Positions 35,101 through 47,602 of a stretch of DNA of 64,000 bases are shown in pieces (within the stretch, counting starts at the first letter, position 1; every line of letters starts with the position of its first letter). Position numbers and translations under genes: made by a program. Source of the stretch: Linnemannia elongata (lineage: Eukaryota; Mortierellomycota; Mortierellomycetes; Mortierellales; Mortierellaceae); assembly GCA_036320915.1 (NCBI GenBank), contig JAXBDG010000007.1, forward strand, positions 1,860,001 through 1,924,000. Direction: 5' to 3'. Below the pieces are notes generated by a model that saw only the letters and a list, made by a program, of their open reading frames with translations, searched no databases and was not told the DNA's origin.

Positions 35101-35636
35101 GTTAAACGCATCCGTTCATGACATAAAATAACGGATCTGCTTGTGCTTGTGGCCGCACAATTCGCCCAATTGACTCTCGGTGTGTCGACCACGTCCAAGG
35201 TGTATCTGTGTAATACAGCACTCAGGAACCATTTGCCCATTTTGTCAATCAATCATAACCACAACAACGCGCTGCTGGTATGCGGACGCCGCATGGATGG
35301 AAGGACAATGAATAAAGAAAAAGAAAAATGTCCGAAGCGGCGAGACGACAAAGGTCTGTTTGGAAACAAGCACGGGCACGTTCTTTTTGCATGGGGAAAG
35401 GAGAAATGACCGAGAAATGAAGAAAAAAATGATGGAGTAGCGTACCTGATGGCGATGGCGGAGAGTGCGGCGGTGAAGGAGAAGAACCAGAAAAAGATGG
35501 AAAGGACCATGCAGACGAGCTGCAAGGTCGAATGTCGCTCCCATACGGATGCAAGGGGTTCAGGTGGATGGGGGTCGATTCTGATCAAGGGCGACACGCA
35601 TCCTGTCAAGTATTCCAGGTGATCGTGGTCGTTCAT
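32168..35636 (-). CDS. UGCG: ceramide glucosyltransferase (GT21)
   Basis: Transfers glucose from UDP-glucose to ceramide, making glucosylceramide in Golgi membranes. Exons are 35446-35636, a 13-nt micro-exon 35014-35026, 34687-34888 and 32168-33777. The sum is 2016 nt (671 residues) and the phases close only with the micro-exon. A transmembrane segment sits at residues about 38-63. The GT21 signatures are present: PGVSIIRPLRGVDCN, the DPAID stretch, QDSN with D165, AEDN with D259 and the RRARW motif at 295-299. Several C-terminal membrane segments follow. Beyond the catalytic core is an unusual tail of roughly 240 residues, Ser/Pro-rich and then acidic and Ser/Arg-rich. It is long for the family and may be regulatory. 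Intron 3 is 909 nt and includes a TCTCC microsatellite and an 11-G run. Confidence 0.92.
33964..33994 (+). repeat. TCTCC microsatellite in glucosyltransferase intron 3
   Basis: Six CTCTC units, purine-only on the sense (minus) strand. Confidence 0.85.
34651..34661 (+). repeat. 11-G run (C run in sense strand) in glucosyltransferase intron 3
   Basis: It lies 26 nt downstream of the GTAAGT donor on the minus strand. Confidence 0.85.
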
Positions 35637-35757
35637 GCTGTGGGTATCTGTATGTGAGGTGGTGTGGAGATGGAAAACGGAGCGGGAAGAGAACAAAAGG
35701 TGAACAAGGAGTGAGAAGCAAGAAGAAGGGAGTGTTTGGTTCTGCTGAAGGAAAGGG

Positions 35758-35785
35758 AGGAAGGAAGGAAGGAAGGAAGGAAGGA
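35758..35785 (+). repeat. GGAA microsatellite
   Basis: Seven GGAA units, about 120 bp upstream of the glucosyltransferase ATG (CCTT on the sense strand). Confidence 0.85.
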
Positions 35786-35879
35786 GAAAGAGAGAGAAAG
35801 AGAAGGCGAGGGGCCGGCGTAGGAGGAGAGGTAACAAGGGTGTTTGTGTGTGTTGTCGCAGAACAAGGAGGTGTCTCTG

Positions 35880-35953
35880 TGTTGTTGTTGTTGTTGCTGT
35901 TGTTGCTGTTCTTGTTGTTGTTCTTGTTGATGTTGTTTGTTGTTGTTGCAATT

Positions 35954-35986
<33 letters not shown>
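35880..35986 (+). repeat. compound GTT and GA microsatellite
   Basis: Imperfect GTT/GCT/CTT triplets (35880-35949) are followed by 16 GA units (35955-35986). They are likely in the 5' UTR or promoter of the glucosyltransferase gene. Confidence 0.85.
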
Positions 35987-38900
35987 CGGGAGGAAAGGTT
36001 GGCAGGAAGGAAAAGAGAAGAGAGAACGAGAGAGCGACGGAAAAGAAAATGAAAAGAAGGCAGAGCTCGAGAATAAAGGGGTGAAGAGTACTTGGGACTG
36101 TACATGGACGAAGGGGATAAAAAGAAGGGGCATCTGTGTTGTTCGGAGAATGCACTAAAGACCCAAGGCCCTACGCACCAATCCATTCACCCGCCTTACC
36201 TCCCTTCCTTCCCCTGTCAACTGCCTCTCTCTTCTTTTACCCTTTTTACTCTCTGTTGCACTCTCTTTTTTTTTTGCTTATTGCATGTGCCCTTCACCGG
36301 AACTGACCATTCGAGTTGCTGGTGCAGTGAACAGTCCTTTTGCGACGACCTTTTTTAATGTTTGATCAAAAATTAATAACTGATGCATCAGTAGGACTGA
36401 CAAAGTGATCAGTGATGGTGCCTGTATGGGGGATCGACCTTCTGTCGCCTGTCAATCGTCTAAAGGGTGAAAGTAAGGAGCATCATTATATTTTTACATT
36501 TGAACTACCATGAACCACCTTCTAATTCTTAATACCAATACCACCATTATCCTCGGTCTTCACTTATTTATAACCGACCAACCCCATTTCTCCTATGTTC
36601 CGCAGGGTCCAGTTCAACAACAGCCTCGCCTCCAATCTGACACCCTCGCTTTGGGCAAAGCACAGACAGAAAAAAAAATCACGCCCTTGACACACCGTAA
36701 GCAAGGAAGCAATGACGATTCTTTCTCTTCCTCTGTCCTTTTTCTCCGACATGCAAACACGCACACACTACTGATGTCATGGTTTACATGCTTCGTTGCT
36801 AGGCCTTTGCTCAACCGCATCACCACAACAAGAACAAACACAAAACACATCATAGACTACCGCAAACCACCCCTAACTAGCATACCTGGTAATTCATAAC
36901 GTCTTCATTAAGCTTCGCTCCGGCACACAAACACTTACCAACGGCCGCTATTTTTTTCACACTACTCTCGGTAACACCGTCAATCTCACCATCAGGATGA
37001 CATGCCCTTCGCATTTTATTATCTATGGACACGACTCTCCGATGTAACAACCACGTTGGCTCTGTCACTTCTTCTGTCAACCTTAAAGAGGATTTGTATC
37101 CCATTCCAGGGCCACTGTTACAGGTCAAAGACGACGTAAGCGTAATGACGCTAATCGCGTCAAAGAAACGCGCACCGTAGGTAAGTCGTTGTGGGCGTAG
37201 TCCTAGATACATTGTCGCCTTTTTTTGAACCCCCTCTCGCGCTTCACAGTTTTCCATGATCAAAGGAATGTGGCAGAGAAACCTTCCTCCAATCATTGGG
37301 CCAGGACGAACAGCATGGGTAGTCATTCCATTAACATAACGGGGTTGGTGTGTCACCTCGTACCTGGTGTTTACTGCAGCCACGCCGTCCTCATTTGTTT
37401 TTTGAGCTCTTTACTACGTCTTGGTGAAGGCGTAAATAAATGCGAGTGCAAAGAGAGGTTTGGGATGTTGGGAAAAAGGCAGGGGGGTCCCATAGTTTTT
37501 TCCGTTGATATGCACAAGACCTGCATATCACGTCCAATCTCAAAAACCGTGGGGCTTCAGTATTTTTCAGGGCGTCCGTCTATTGAGACCTGAAGTCGCT
37601 TGGGCCTGAACGTCTAATGGCGAGTGAAAAGTTGAGTTGTATTGTTTGTTGTCTGGTGGTGGTGTGTCCGCTAAAGAGAACATCACAAATAAAGCTGATC
37701 GACTCCAAGAGGTGTGAGTGGGCGTCAAGGAGATTATGAATATTTTTAAGAGTGTACGAAGAGAAAACAAACAAAAAAAAAAAAGTGAGCGTTGATGCTC
37801 GCATATGATCGACATCTGCTGGACAAAGACATACACTCAAGTCGAGTTGGGAATCTACATTAAGACACCGAACTAAAGGGGAAACGCTCGACTTTTTTTT
37901 TCAACAAACACAAGGCAAAGGATAATGAAAGAAAGGGGAGTCAATCGTAAGGAAAGAGTCCCTTGTCATCAAGGGTTCATTGATGTTGTTGTTCTATGAA
38001 TTATCTTTTTTGAACCCGGTTTTCGAGATCCCCACCTATCCTTATCTTCAAAGAAACACACCATAACTCTCCTTTCTACAAGATCTCCGGTATGTGTTTC
38101 TGACTGAGAGTGTGTGTATCTGAGAGCTATATAATAATGATGAGTGGTCGCGGATGTTATATGATGGTTGTATGCGATAAACGAGATTGAACACGCAGCG
38201 GGACCCAGAAATGCAATCGCTGACTATTTTTATGAATACCCAGCTTGTGTGGATGGACAGTTGAAGGTCGCCACATGTAACCCTGACGGTGTGTGTGTAT
38301 CGGACTCTTTCTGGTGGTGGAAAAGGGAGTGAGTTCATCAAAGGTTTAGACGAGAGCCGCACTTTTTTTTTTCGATTGCATTAAGCACAAAGAAGGTGTC
38401 GAGAGCTTTACACCGACCCAACATGCAGGCAGAGGAGAGATAGAAAGACAGTCAGAAGGAGAAGTGTAAAGAGACGGTGCAGTCTAATTGATGATGGAAT
38501 CCAACCGTTAAAAAATGAAACCCTTTTTATTGCGCTGTGGTTTAATGTCCAGCTCTGCTCTCTCTTGGTGGGTGGTGGTTAAACTTGAGATCGTGTCAAC
38601 AACACCTGACACCTTGACAGACAAAATGAAATACCCGGTGGGTCGGTTGAATGGTGCGAAGAACTAGTCGCCCTTTAAATCTCTTTTTCCTTTGCTTATC
38701 ATTTATCCTTGACAGGCTTCGTTGTTTTTCCTCTTTTCTTCTTTTTTGTTTTCTTCAGGCATTTGCATTATCCCAAATCCACGTCTCCCCTTCCTCGACA
38801 GTTCAATCAATCCCACGATCTTCTTTACGACTTCTCTCTCTCTCTCATCAGCATCTTTTGCATCTGCATATCAATACACAATCATACACTCCACCTTTCA

Positions 38901-40241
38901 CTCACGCCATACTTGACACTCTTTCGCAAACATACATACAACTCACTCTTGCATCCAGCAGTAACCTCCTTCCCCTTTCACCCTTCACGTTCCAGCACAG
39001 CAATACACAACAATATACACCTCACAAAGGGATACATACATCCATCAGCCCCCTCAGGAACGCAATCAATCCAATTTGTTTGTTTCATACACCACCAGGC
39101 CCCCATCAGCGCCAATCAGTCTCAGATCCCTTGACCCAAAAGTCCACCAGGACCGTTCCATACCCTTTTCGAGCAAAACTTTGGTCTAGAAAGGTGAGAA
39201 GCGAACTGTTCACCAGCACTCTCTCGTCCTCCCCTATTCACCTTCCCATCCCGCGACAACAACCCAATCTTGGATCAACAACAGCTACTGGTTGTTATTT
39301 TACGAGAAAGCCCCTGTAAACCATCTATCATACATTACCGCTTGTCTTCCGCCTCCTCTCTTGCTCCTGCACCTTGAAAACCCATTTTGCTCACTTTTGC
39401 TTTCCTCGTCATTTTTTTTTGTTTTGTATTTATTTGCTTGCTTATTGTTTGTTTCTGTTTCTTTTCTTTTTCCCTGTTTTTTGTTTTGTTTGTTGTTGTG
39501 GTTTGATGAAGGGTTGAGTTGGAAAAAAGCAGTGGATAATCCCCTCCAATCACCGTCATGAATCGCGCTAATTGCGAGCGAGCTTATGTATTCCCTGTGT
39601 GTGCCTAGTTTCTTGTTGTTTACTTATGGACTGGGCATGTTTGTTGTATGGACTATGGAGTGCAGCTCCCTGTTGTAATTGAACTACCATACTTCAACTC
39701 ACAAACTAAAAGGGCCGAAGATGAAGGGACGATGAGCGAATGCACAATCCCCCAGGGACTCGAAATAACTTCACCAAACATACTTTTGTCGGACAGGAAT
39801 AATAAGCATAATATAGCAGCGAGCACACGTTTGTTTCTTTTCTTTTCTTTTCTTTTCTTTTCTTCTGTTCTCTTCTTGTTCTTGTTGTTCTTCACCTTCA
39901 CTCTCACCTTAATATTTTCCTTCGTGCTATTTACCCATCTCTCCGTGGTTATTTGGTTCCCCTTTTCATTTCTCACACCAGACCTGCATACTGATATTCT
40001 CTCTTCTTTCTTTCTATCCTTAATACTCCTCTTACTCTTGCACTTCTGCTCTTCACCTGCACTACACTCCACCACTCTTCGTATACCCTACTTCCTTCAC
40101 AACAACCGGAACACTCTCAATACTCCTTCATCGGCTCTCTATCACCTTCGCCTCCCTCTTCCTCTACTCTCTTTCACCTTCGCCTCCTCCTTCCTTCACC
40201 TTCACCTCCGACCCCACAAACACACATTTACACAGCACAGC

Positions 40242-40942
40242 ATGCGGTCACGAAGCTTCCTCTCTTCAGTATCAGCAGCAGCAACACTCCTCCTCCTCTC
40301 AACAACAACACTCCTCTCAACAACCCCATCCTTGGTCGCCGCAGACCTGACCTGCACACAACTGGGCGCGGACACCTTCCACGTCGGATCAACCCTCAAA
40401 TTCAACTGGACCGACACCCAGACCGTCCAGATCGACACCTTCAGCCTCAACCTCTACTGTGCCGAAAACGAGACCTTCCTCCAGACAATCACCACCCTCA
40501 ACTCTACCTCTCCTGCCTCTTATGCATGGGTCGTCAACTCATCTATTTCTGCGTTTTCCTCGTCTTGTCAGTATAACGTAAGTTCTTTTTTTTTTTTTCT
40601 TTCTCCTCTTCCCGTTCCCTTGGGAGGCAGATAGAGTGTTTTTGGGTGTGCTCTCTTGTACATCTTGCTTTTTTGTGTTTTAGGGTTTTATTATTTTGTT
40701 ATTGTGGTGTTTTGTACATATCCCGCACGCACACAAGGCAAACACGATTGTCGGTGGTGAAAAAAAAAACCAACCAAAAAACGATGACAACACAACCGAA
40801 TGATACACACACCACTCCAAAGTCAAAAAAAAAAAAAAAAAAAAAACAAACAAAACCGTTGGGAACACAAATAGAATGATGGCCTGGAATTTCGTTCCCT
40901 CTCTCTATTTCCCTTCTTCTCCCCCTCCCCCCCTCCTCCCCA

Positions 40943-40975
<33 letters not shown>

Positions 40976-43446
40976 CCTCTGCAGAGTTTTTTTCTTATGC
41001 GTTTTATGCTTTATGCGCGTTTGCGAAAAAATTGTTTTGTCGGGTAAAAGACCCCCTTCAGGGAGAGATTAGCGAAAGGAAAGCACAGGAACTGGAAGAA
41101 CTTGAGATGAGAAGAAGAAAGTGGTTTGGTCTCAACTGAATATCCACCGAAGGATGGTGGATCGATGAGACCGAGACGGATGAAGGGCGACCGACAATGC
41201 ATCTTTCATACATCGATGTAGCACACTATATTTTTTTTCATGCTCTATTTTTCACGCTATCAAGCTCGGAGATTATAGCTACAAAAATAACGGCCAATGC
41301 AAAACCGACGACGGTTAAAAAAGAAAAAAAAACCACTCCAGTTGACAGGCAGGTGAGTGTAGGGGATGTGGGTTGCCATTGCTGGACGACATCGGGTATG
41401 GATGGGAAGTTCGATATCGGGGCGCAAAGGGCAACAAGGGAAATGGGTCATGAACGAACGAAACAACGAGCACAAAGGGAAGGGCTTGATTCGCTGACTT
41501 TCCCCGAGGCACAAAGAAAAAAAATAACGTAAAATATATACACATACAAAGTAAGCTCAGGGGAATGCCTTTTTTCTGCAGTTGGCGTGTTCTTGGGCGA
41601 GAGAGAACAAACAAAGATCGAGTTGGATATGAAGTAGGGGGTAACAAAAAGAAGCATGAACAATGGGACGAAAAAGTCTATGGCCATGTCCATTGAGAGG
41701 GAGCTGGATATCATTCCACAGACTTGCCCAGATTGTCGAAGATCAGGGAGATATTCCTTCCCTTGACTTTTTGTTATCCATGGGATAAACCTCTCTTGGA
41801 AGAAACTCAAGCTTTCGATAGAGCTGGACACATCAACAAAGAAGATCGATTGCTTTTTTGTGAAGTCGATGCTCTCTTTTTTTGTGCTTTGCTTTGTTCG
41901 CTCGGAGATAGGAAGAACCATCGACATATCTCACTGCCACAACTCCTCCTCGCATAAATCACCAGCGAAACAAACAAACAAGCAAAGCAAAGCACAAGAG
42001 TTCCAAGAACACGTTTTCTGTTCAACCCTCACCTCATCCTCATCCAAACACTGCTCCAAATCTATCTCCAATTGGATACACTCACCTAAGCAATGTGCAG
42101 CGGCATTTCCCATACAATCCACACATACACATACACCCGACTTCCCATTCTCTTCCTTCTTCCCCAAAAAAATTCCTTGAGAGCACTTAAAAACAAGTGG
42201 CAAGAGCAGTGCAGAGCGCTTCTCTTTCGCATTCCTTGAAGCAACCCTTTCAAGTGATTTTATCTCTCGCGAAAAGGAAGGGCGAGGAGCCAGACCGTTT
42301 TTTTTCCCAGCTAGCGCTCTTCACTATTTTCTCTCATACATTAGCTTCGGCGAAGAACATGTGTATCCTCGCGTTCGTGGCTAAATACAAAACTAGTGAA
42401 CCAACGCAATTAACACTAACCCTCCCGAAAAACGCTCGAACCCTCTTTTGTTTCCCTTTCTATGACGTGTCCTTTTCATTATCCATTATCATTCTATCTT
42501 TATCCCCCACACCCCCCTACACTCGCACCCTTTCAAACGAAAACCACAATAGCAATACCATGGAGCATTCGACTGGACTTCCACAAATCCAGACACAGGC
42601 GCCGCGACAAAGAACTCTGCGCGCTGCAAGGTCATGCTCATGATCGCCACCGCAAGTGCTCCCGGATCCTCTGGCGGCTCCTCCGACGGTGGCACCTTTG
42701 ATGACGAACCCACTCCTAGTTCTATCGTTGTCTCGGATAAGACGAAAACTATCGTCATTGGAGTCGGATGTGCGGTCGGTGTGTTGGTTTTGGCGGGTGT
42801 AGTTGGATTCTATGTGATTCGGTATTCGAACAAGCGCGCGGCAGAGGAGCAAATGTCGAAGAAGTTGAGGGAGCCTATTCAGTCCGGTCCTCTCTTTGCG
42901 CCCATGGATAGGAACAATGGCGGGAATGGTGGTGCGGCCGGTAGACGGTATAATGAGCTGTCGTCAGTCACGACGGGTAGTGAGACGATGGGACATAGCC
43001 CGGCTACGACAACGCGTACGACAGAGATGGTTCAACTCAATGGCGTCACACCTATCGGAACACCCGTTATGAGCTCTAACAGCATCGCGTTGGGATCGCG
43101 TTCACCTACCCCCATCGCCGCTGCCCATGCCAAAGCCGCTGCCGCTGCCGCTGCCGCTGCTACTGGAGGAAACGGAAGTTCGCCTTCATTGTTGAACCCC
43201 CGTTCGTCTATCACTACCCCCGCCTTGGCTCATCACTATTCTTCAGGAGGAGAGCGCCCATCATCCTTGTTGACCAGCCCCTTCGTCCCAGCTGATGAAG
43301 CAAGTGGACGGACAAGTCCCTTCCGCCAACAGCAGCAACAACAGCATTATCAGAATGAGATTCAGATGCAGCAGCAGCAACACCAGATCCAACAACAGTT
43401 GCAGCAGCAACAGCAGCAGGCCGCCTACAGCAACGGATACTATTAA
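40242..43446 (+). CDS. Kre9/Knh1-type secreted or membrane-anchored wall protein
   Basis: Two exons (40242-40577 and 42553-43446) with a 1975-nt intron whose borders (AAC|GTAAGT, AATAG|CAA) are both phase 0. The product has 409 residues. A signal peptide of about 35 residues ends near LVAA. A Kre9/Ser-Thr-rich-anchored-type beta-sandwich domain follows, with VGSTLKFNWTDTQT, LNLYC, several N-glycosylation sites, YAWVV and SSCQY, continuing across the splice with FDWTSTNPDT and RCKVM. Then come a Gly/Ser linker, a transmembrane helix near 178-202 (IVIGVGCAVGVLVLAGVVGFYV) and a cytosolic tail with poly-Ala and a C-terminal Gln-rich tract. Family members act at the fungal wall in beta-1,6-glucan biology, but the exact role here is unknown. 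The long intron lowers certainty that the two exons belong together. Confidence 0.7.
40943..40968 (+). repeat. 26-C homopolymer in intron of Kre9-like gene
   Basis: The longest C run in the window, within a pyrimidine-rich stretch and on the sense strand of the intron. Confidence 0.9.
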
Positions 43447-43765
43447 GATTATTTTAACGTCTTTCCACGCTACTGCACCTTTTTTTCCCTTCTTCTTTTG
43501 CATGTGCCTTTTCTGGCAAACAAACACCATATAACAAACCCCACAAATCCCTCATTAATACATCGGATATAGCATCCTCTTGAAAAAAAAAAAAAACCAC
43601 CCCCTACAAACATACCCGTGTCTATTAGTACATTTTTGCAAACTGCTCACCATCATGCCATTGTCAGCCTACTTCCCAAAGGTACCTTTGCATGAAAAAA
43701 GAAAAGATATTGATGGTATTTATTTACAATTCGAGGAAAGGGTATACAACAACGCTCAAGCTTCA
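43447..43765. other. convergent 3' flanks
   Basis: Short 3' UTR-like spacer between the Kre9-like and importin genes. Nothing else was seen. Confidence 0.6.
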
Positions 43766-46700
43766 TTAGACGTAGTGAAGGTCCTGAAGGGTCTTCCGCT
43801 TCTCGGGCGCAATACTATTCCAAAGCGTCGTCGTAATCGCCGCATCAAGAGTACTCAACGCAGCCTTCAAGATATACACCATCCGACTCTGCGTTGGTTC
43901 CGGGACTACACCGGCAACAAGCGCCTCGACCATGACCGTTACCAAATGTGGCACGTTCACATTATTCAATCCCAACACTGCAGGATGTTGACTCTCGAGC
44001 AAGTCCAACATATAACTGTAGGTCATGGGGGCCTCTTCTTCGTCATGCAGGATCGGGAGGGTCTGGACCCAGGACGGGAGGACGGTGTTGATATCGAAAT
44101 GCGAGCTGTTGAACTTGCAGATCTTAGTCACTGCCGAAATGGCGTTCTCGGTGACAAAGATGTTTTCGGGGGCCCTGGCGCCGGGCTCGTGGATGACTTG
44201 GAATAAGGGGGAGAGGGCAGCACTACAAAGTTCGGCATAGGGGGCTCCGCCGAACTGACCACAGAGTCCGAGGCCGTAACAGGCAGCTTGGCGAACTTCG
44301 GGTGTTTGGGGGTCCATAACCGAGTTGAGGATTTGGGGTAGGAAGGGGACCATGATGGGCCAGGAGTGTGGTCCTGTGAATTCGACCAGGTCATCGAGGA
44401 CGCCGATGGCCCATTGACGTGAGAAGGCATTAGTGTCGGTCAAGTACGTTGCTAGGATGGGTTCCAGGGACCGGAATTGGACCATGTATCCAACACCATG
44501 GGTCTTGAGGACTGTGAAAATCGCGCGCGCCATCTCGGCCAGGACGGCCTCGGCGGTCGTCTCCTCCTCGTCCATGACTTCCTTCTCATCCGCATCCAGA
44601 TGGTTGGCCGCCCGGTCTTCTTGTCGTTGCTTCAATTTACTGTAGAGTTCCCGCAGTTGAGCATCCGTCGCCCGCGTGAAGGCCTCCAGCAACTCAGTGT
44701 TGAGACTAGGTCCTGACCCCAAAGCATCCAAACACTCATAGAAGGAAGTGTAAAGCTGCAACAAGAACGACGCATCCTTCTCCGTTGCCATGACCTCCAA
44801 CATCTTGACACAGATCTGGAACCAGAAAGTGACCAAATATTCTTGTCCGAGCTCTGCCTGCTTCGCACACGAGACCAAATGCGGGAGAGTCGCCGCAGCA
44901 GCATGTCGAACGCCGTCGTGGAAATAGAACCGAAGCAACGGCAACACAATCTCACGGACTTGCTCCAAGTACGGCCGGAACCCGGGCCCTAACTCGCGAG
45001 CATAACAGATCAGCATCTCGATCGCCGTACACTTCTCCTCCAGGACCGTCGTCTTGATCCCGATATGCTGTCCGTCAACGCCCACAAACTCCCATCCATC
45101 CTCGGCCGCATACTTGGAGTCGACATCTTCCTCGGGGTCAAGGACTGCGAGGTCTGGCTTAAGTCGTGCACTGGTCAGAAGCGGTGGCATCACAATGTCG
45201 AGGTAGGGCACAAAGTCTGGACCAAGGACCTTGCAGACACGCGCCCAAGCCGCAAGCAGGTACGACGTCTGAGGATCGTCGGCTTCAATAAGACTTGTCT
45301 GAGTCTGGACTAACAGCTTGATAAACTCCTGGACGTGAGGTGCAAAGATCTCCTTCCCGACTGCAAGCGCAATCAAACTGCCACACTCCATCGCCTTGCC
45401 TCTCAACAGTCGGTACTCTGGACTAGTAGCCTGTCGAAGAACACTCATCAACAGAGGCATGACGCGACTATAGTACGTCAAGAACTTGTCCCCCGCACTA
45501 TCCGCGACGGCCGCCATGGTAGTAATGGCTTGCTCCTGCACAAACGTGGTCCCCGTGCTGAGCAACGACAGCAAACGGTCAAAGATTGCGTCCAGATATG
45601 GTCCCAAAATCGCCTTGTCAATGTCCTCACAAAAGTTCACCAACGCCGCTGCAGCATGGGACCGGATTCGAGGATAAGGAGCATCGTCCATGACCGGGAT
45701 CAGGTTGGTCAAGACCACAGCATGATGGTTCTTTTGCAGCGGCCCCGCAAAATCGGTCGCCATCTGGCCGATCGTGTGACAGGCCGCAAACCTGACTCGG
45801 GCATGAGAATCCCGCAGGAAGGGGACCACCATGTGGACAATCTTTGTCAGCTCACTCTCCATGACTCTCCCACAGCCCTCACCCATCGCCGAGATGGCCA
45901 TCAGTCCAGCATGTCGACACTTCCACTCTTGTTCGTTGGCCAACATCTTGGGGATGTATCCAAAGATCACAGGCAAGATGACTTTGCCACCCAGGGCTCG
46001 CGAGAGTCGATCGATCGCCTGCTCGCCAATGACAGCGTTGGTATGCGTGTCCTCCTCGTCCTGATCGTCTGCCATGTACCAATCTGCTTCATCCTCCAAC
46101 TCTGTCATCATCTCCAGCGAGACGGGGACAATCCTCGTCACAAAATCCGGGACGCGCTTGAACCAGCTTGGAGAGCACTCGGCCAACGTAATCATCAGTT
46201 CCAACATGACTTGTCTCGTCTGATCTTCCAGTGTCTTCTCCTCTGCCATCTCGATCAACATGGGGATAGTTGACACGATGTGGCGGAACAACCGAGGAGC
46301 CCGCTCTGCAAGTTCGATCAGGGCAGAGGCAGCTTCTACCAAGGCAACCTCGTACTTTGCCTTCTTGAACGCTGCCAGGGACTCCATCATCGGCATCATT
46401 GTTTTATCCATAGCATTCCGCGTCTCGTGATTCGTGTCTTGAATAAAGGAGACGGTCGCCTTGACCGCCGACAACCGTACCTATTTATTATTCGTCATGT
46501 CAACAGCTGTGAGTTCTAATGGATAATGAGGCAGTGGCAATGGCAATGACACATCGTTTGAAATGAAACTCTGCACAAATAATACACTTACGAGAAGATT
46601 GGCGTCGTTCAAGCCAGCGTTGAACAAGGCAATGGCAGCCTCAGCCGATTCACCGCTGAGAAGACTGGGCGACGAGTTCATGATTCTGTATCCTGCCTCT

Positions 46701-47602
46701 CTAAGATCCGGTCGCGTCTTCGACTGTGTGCATGCGTATACCGCCTGATACACCTCTGGCCATGGGTCTAAATCAATTATTTAATAGATAAATAACACTC
46801 ACAGTATTAGATATCCACCCAGTCTTGAAAATTATACTAATCATTTTGTCATTCGAGAGCGCTTGTAAGAACTTGGACGAAAATGGACTTACGTTGCTTG
46901 GTGCGGGTAGAATGAGCAAGTTCAGAGATGGTGTCGCAGACTCGGTTCCGGACCGACCGATCTGTCTCCTGGGTCAAGGCTGCCAAGTAATGCGTCCTGA
47001 CGGCGGCTCGAGTCTCGTCCTGAACACTCTCCCACACAGTCTTCGTCCCTGTTGGACCTTCATTTGGTGAAGCCTTGAATGCGACTCGGCGTGTCAACAC
47101 TGCTGCAAATGCACGCAGCTAAAAAGGATAATGGATAAAAGTGATGGGATGAGTCAATGGGCCAGCAAAAGGAACAAACGGAGGATCGAGAGCCAGGGAC
47201 AAAAGAACAGGGGCGGACAGGGCTCCAATGAACAACACGGGCAAATATTTCTCTCGGGAAAGAGATGCTAGATAAATAAAGGAGAAGAGAAAGTAGTACA
47301 GGCTCGAAGAAAAAGAAGCGTGGGGAAAGAAAAAGGAAAAAAAAAGGAAGTGGGGAAGAGGAATGAAAAGGTGGTATTGCAGCAGAAAATATTGGAGTGG
47401 AGGTTGTCATTGTTGTTACCTCAGGGTCGCTATTATTCCGAGAGAGGAAGGCGAGACCTGTGAGCAGCGTGTCGGGCTTTGTGAACATCCATTCCTTGTC
47501 CAGCTGGTCCTCGGCCGTGGCGCGGACTGCATTGTCGGACGAGGCCAGTTGAGAAAGGACCTCTATGAGTTTTATCAGGATATCTTGTGGGAGACTGGAC
47601 AT
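43766..47602 (-). CDS. PSE1: importin-5 / Kap121 (Pse1) karyopherin beta
   Basis: A nuclear import receptor that carries ribosomal proteins, histones and other cargo through the pore under Ran-GTP control. Exons are 47420-47602, 46893-47118, 46592-46767 and 43766-46480, totalling 3300 nt and 1099 residues, the normal family length. HEAT repeats run throughout. Diagnostic stretches include FAAVLTRRVAFKA near the N-terminus, DEADWYMADDQDEED (an acidic loop), RVRFAACHTIGQMATDF and DGWEFVGVDGQHIGIKTT followed by LEEKCTAIEMLICYARELG, all close to IPO5/Kap121 rather than Kap123 or importin-beta1. The start MSSLPQDILIKLIEVLSQL is the expected N-terminal HEAT helix. Nothing is missing or disrupted. 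Confidence 0.95.

Larger units (their letters stand above)
35637..40241. other. long intergenic interval, simple-sequence rich
   Basis: It holds the promoter side of the glucosyltransferase gene (GGAA, GTT and GA repeats at 35758-35986) and of the Kre9-like gene (CT-rich, 38700-39250 and 39830-40240). A 168-codon minus frame at 36877-37383 shows no family signature. A possible GTGAGA donor at about 39192 might mark a non-coding 5' exon. I see no supported protein here. Confidence 0.4.

Noticed and set aside
35253..36155. 300-codon frame as an N-terminal extension of ceramide glucosyltransferase
   Set aside because: The extra part is encoded by simple repeats (GTT, GA, GGAA), and the frame reads into the first intron. 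The ATG at 35636 gives a normal N-terminus.
36877..37383. 168-codon minus-strand frame as a gene
   Set aside because: No domain, no convincing start context or splice partners. The opposite strand over the same bases also gives protein-like stretches, so neither is credible.
38651..39319. 222-codon plus-strand frame as a secreted protein
   Set aside because: The translation is a Ser/Pro/His/Leu mixture that follows from CT- and CA-rich DNA. It is more likely promoter or UTR of the Kre9-like gene.
41448..41927. 159-codon minus frame inside the Kre9-like intron as a nested gene
   Set aside because: No recognisable domain, unremarkable composition and no splice or start context.
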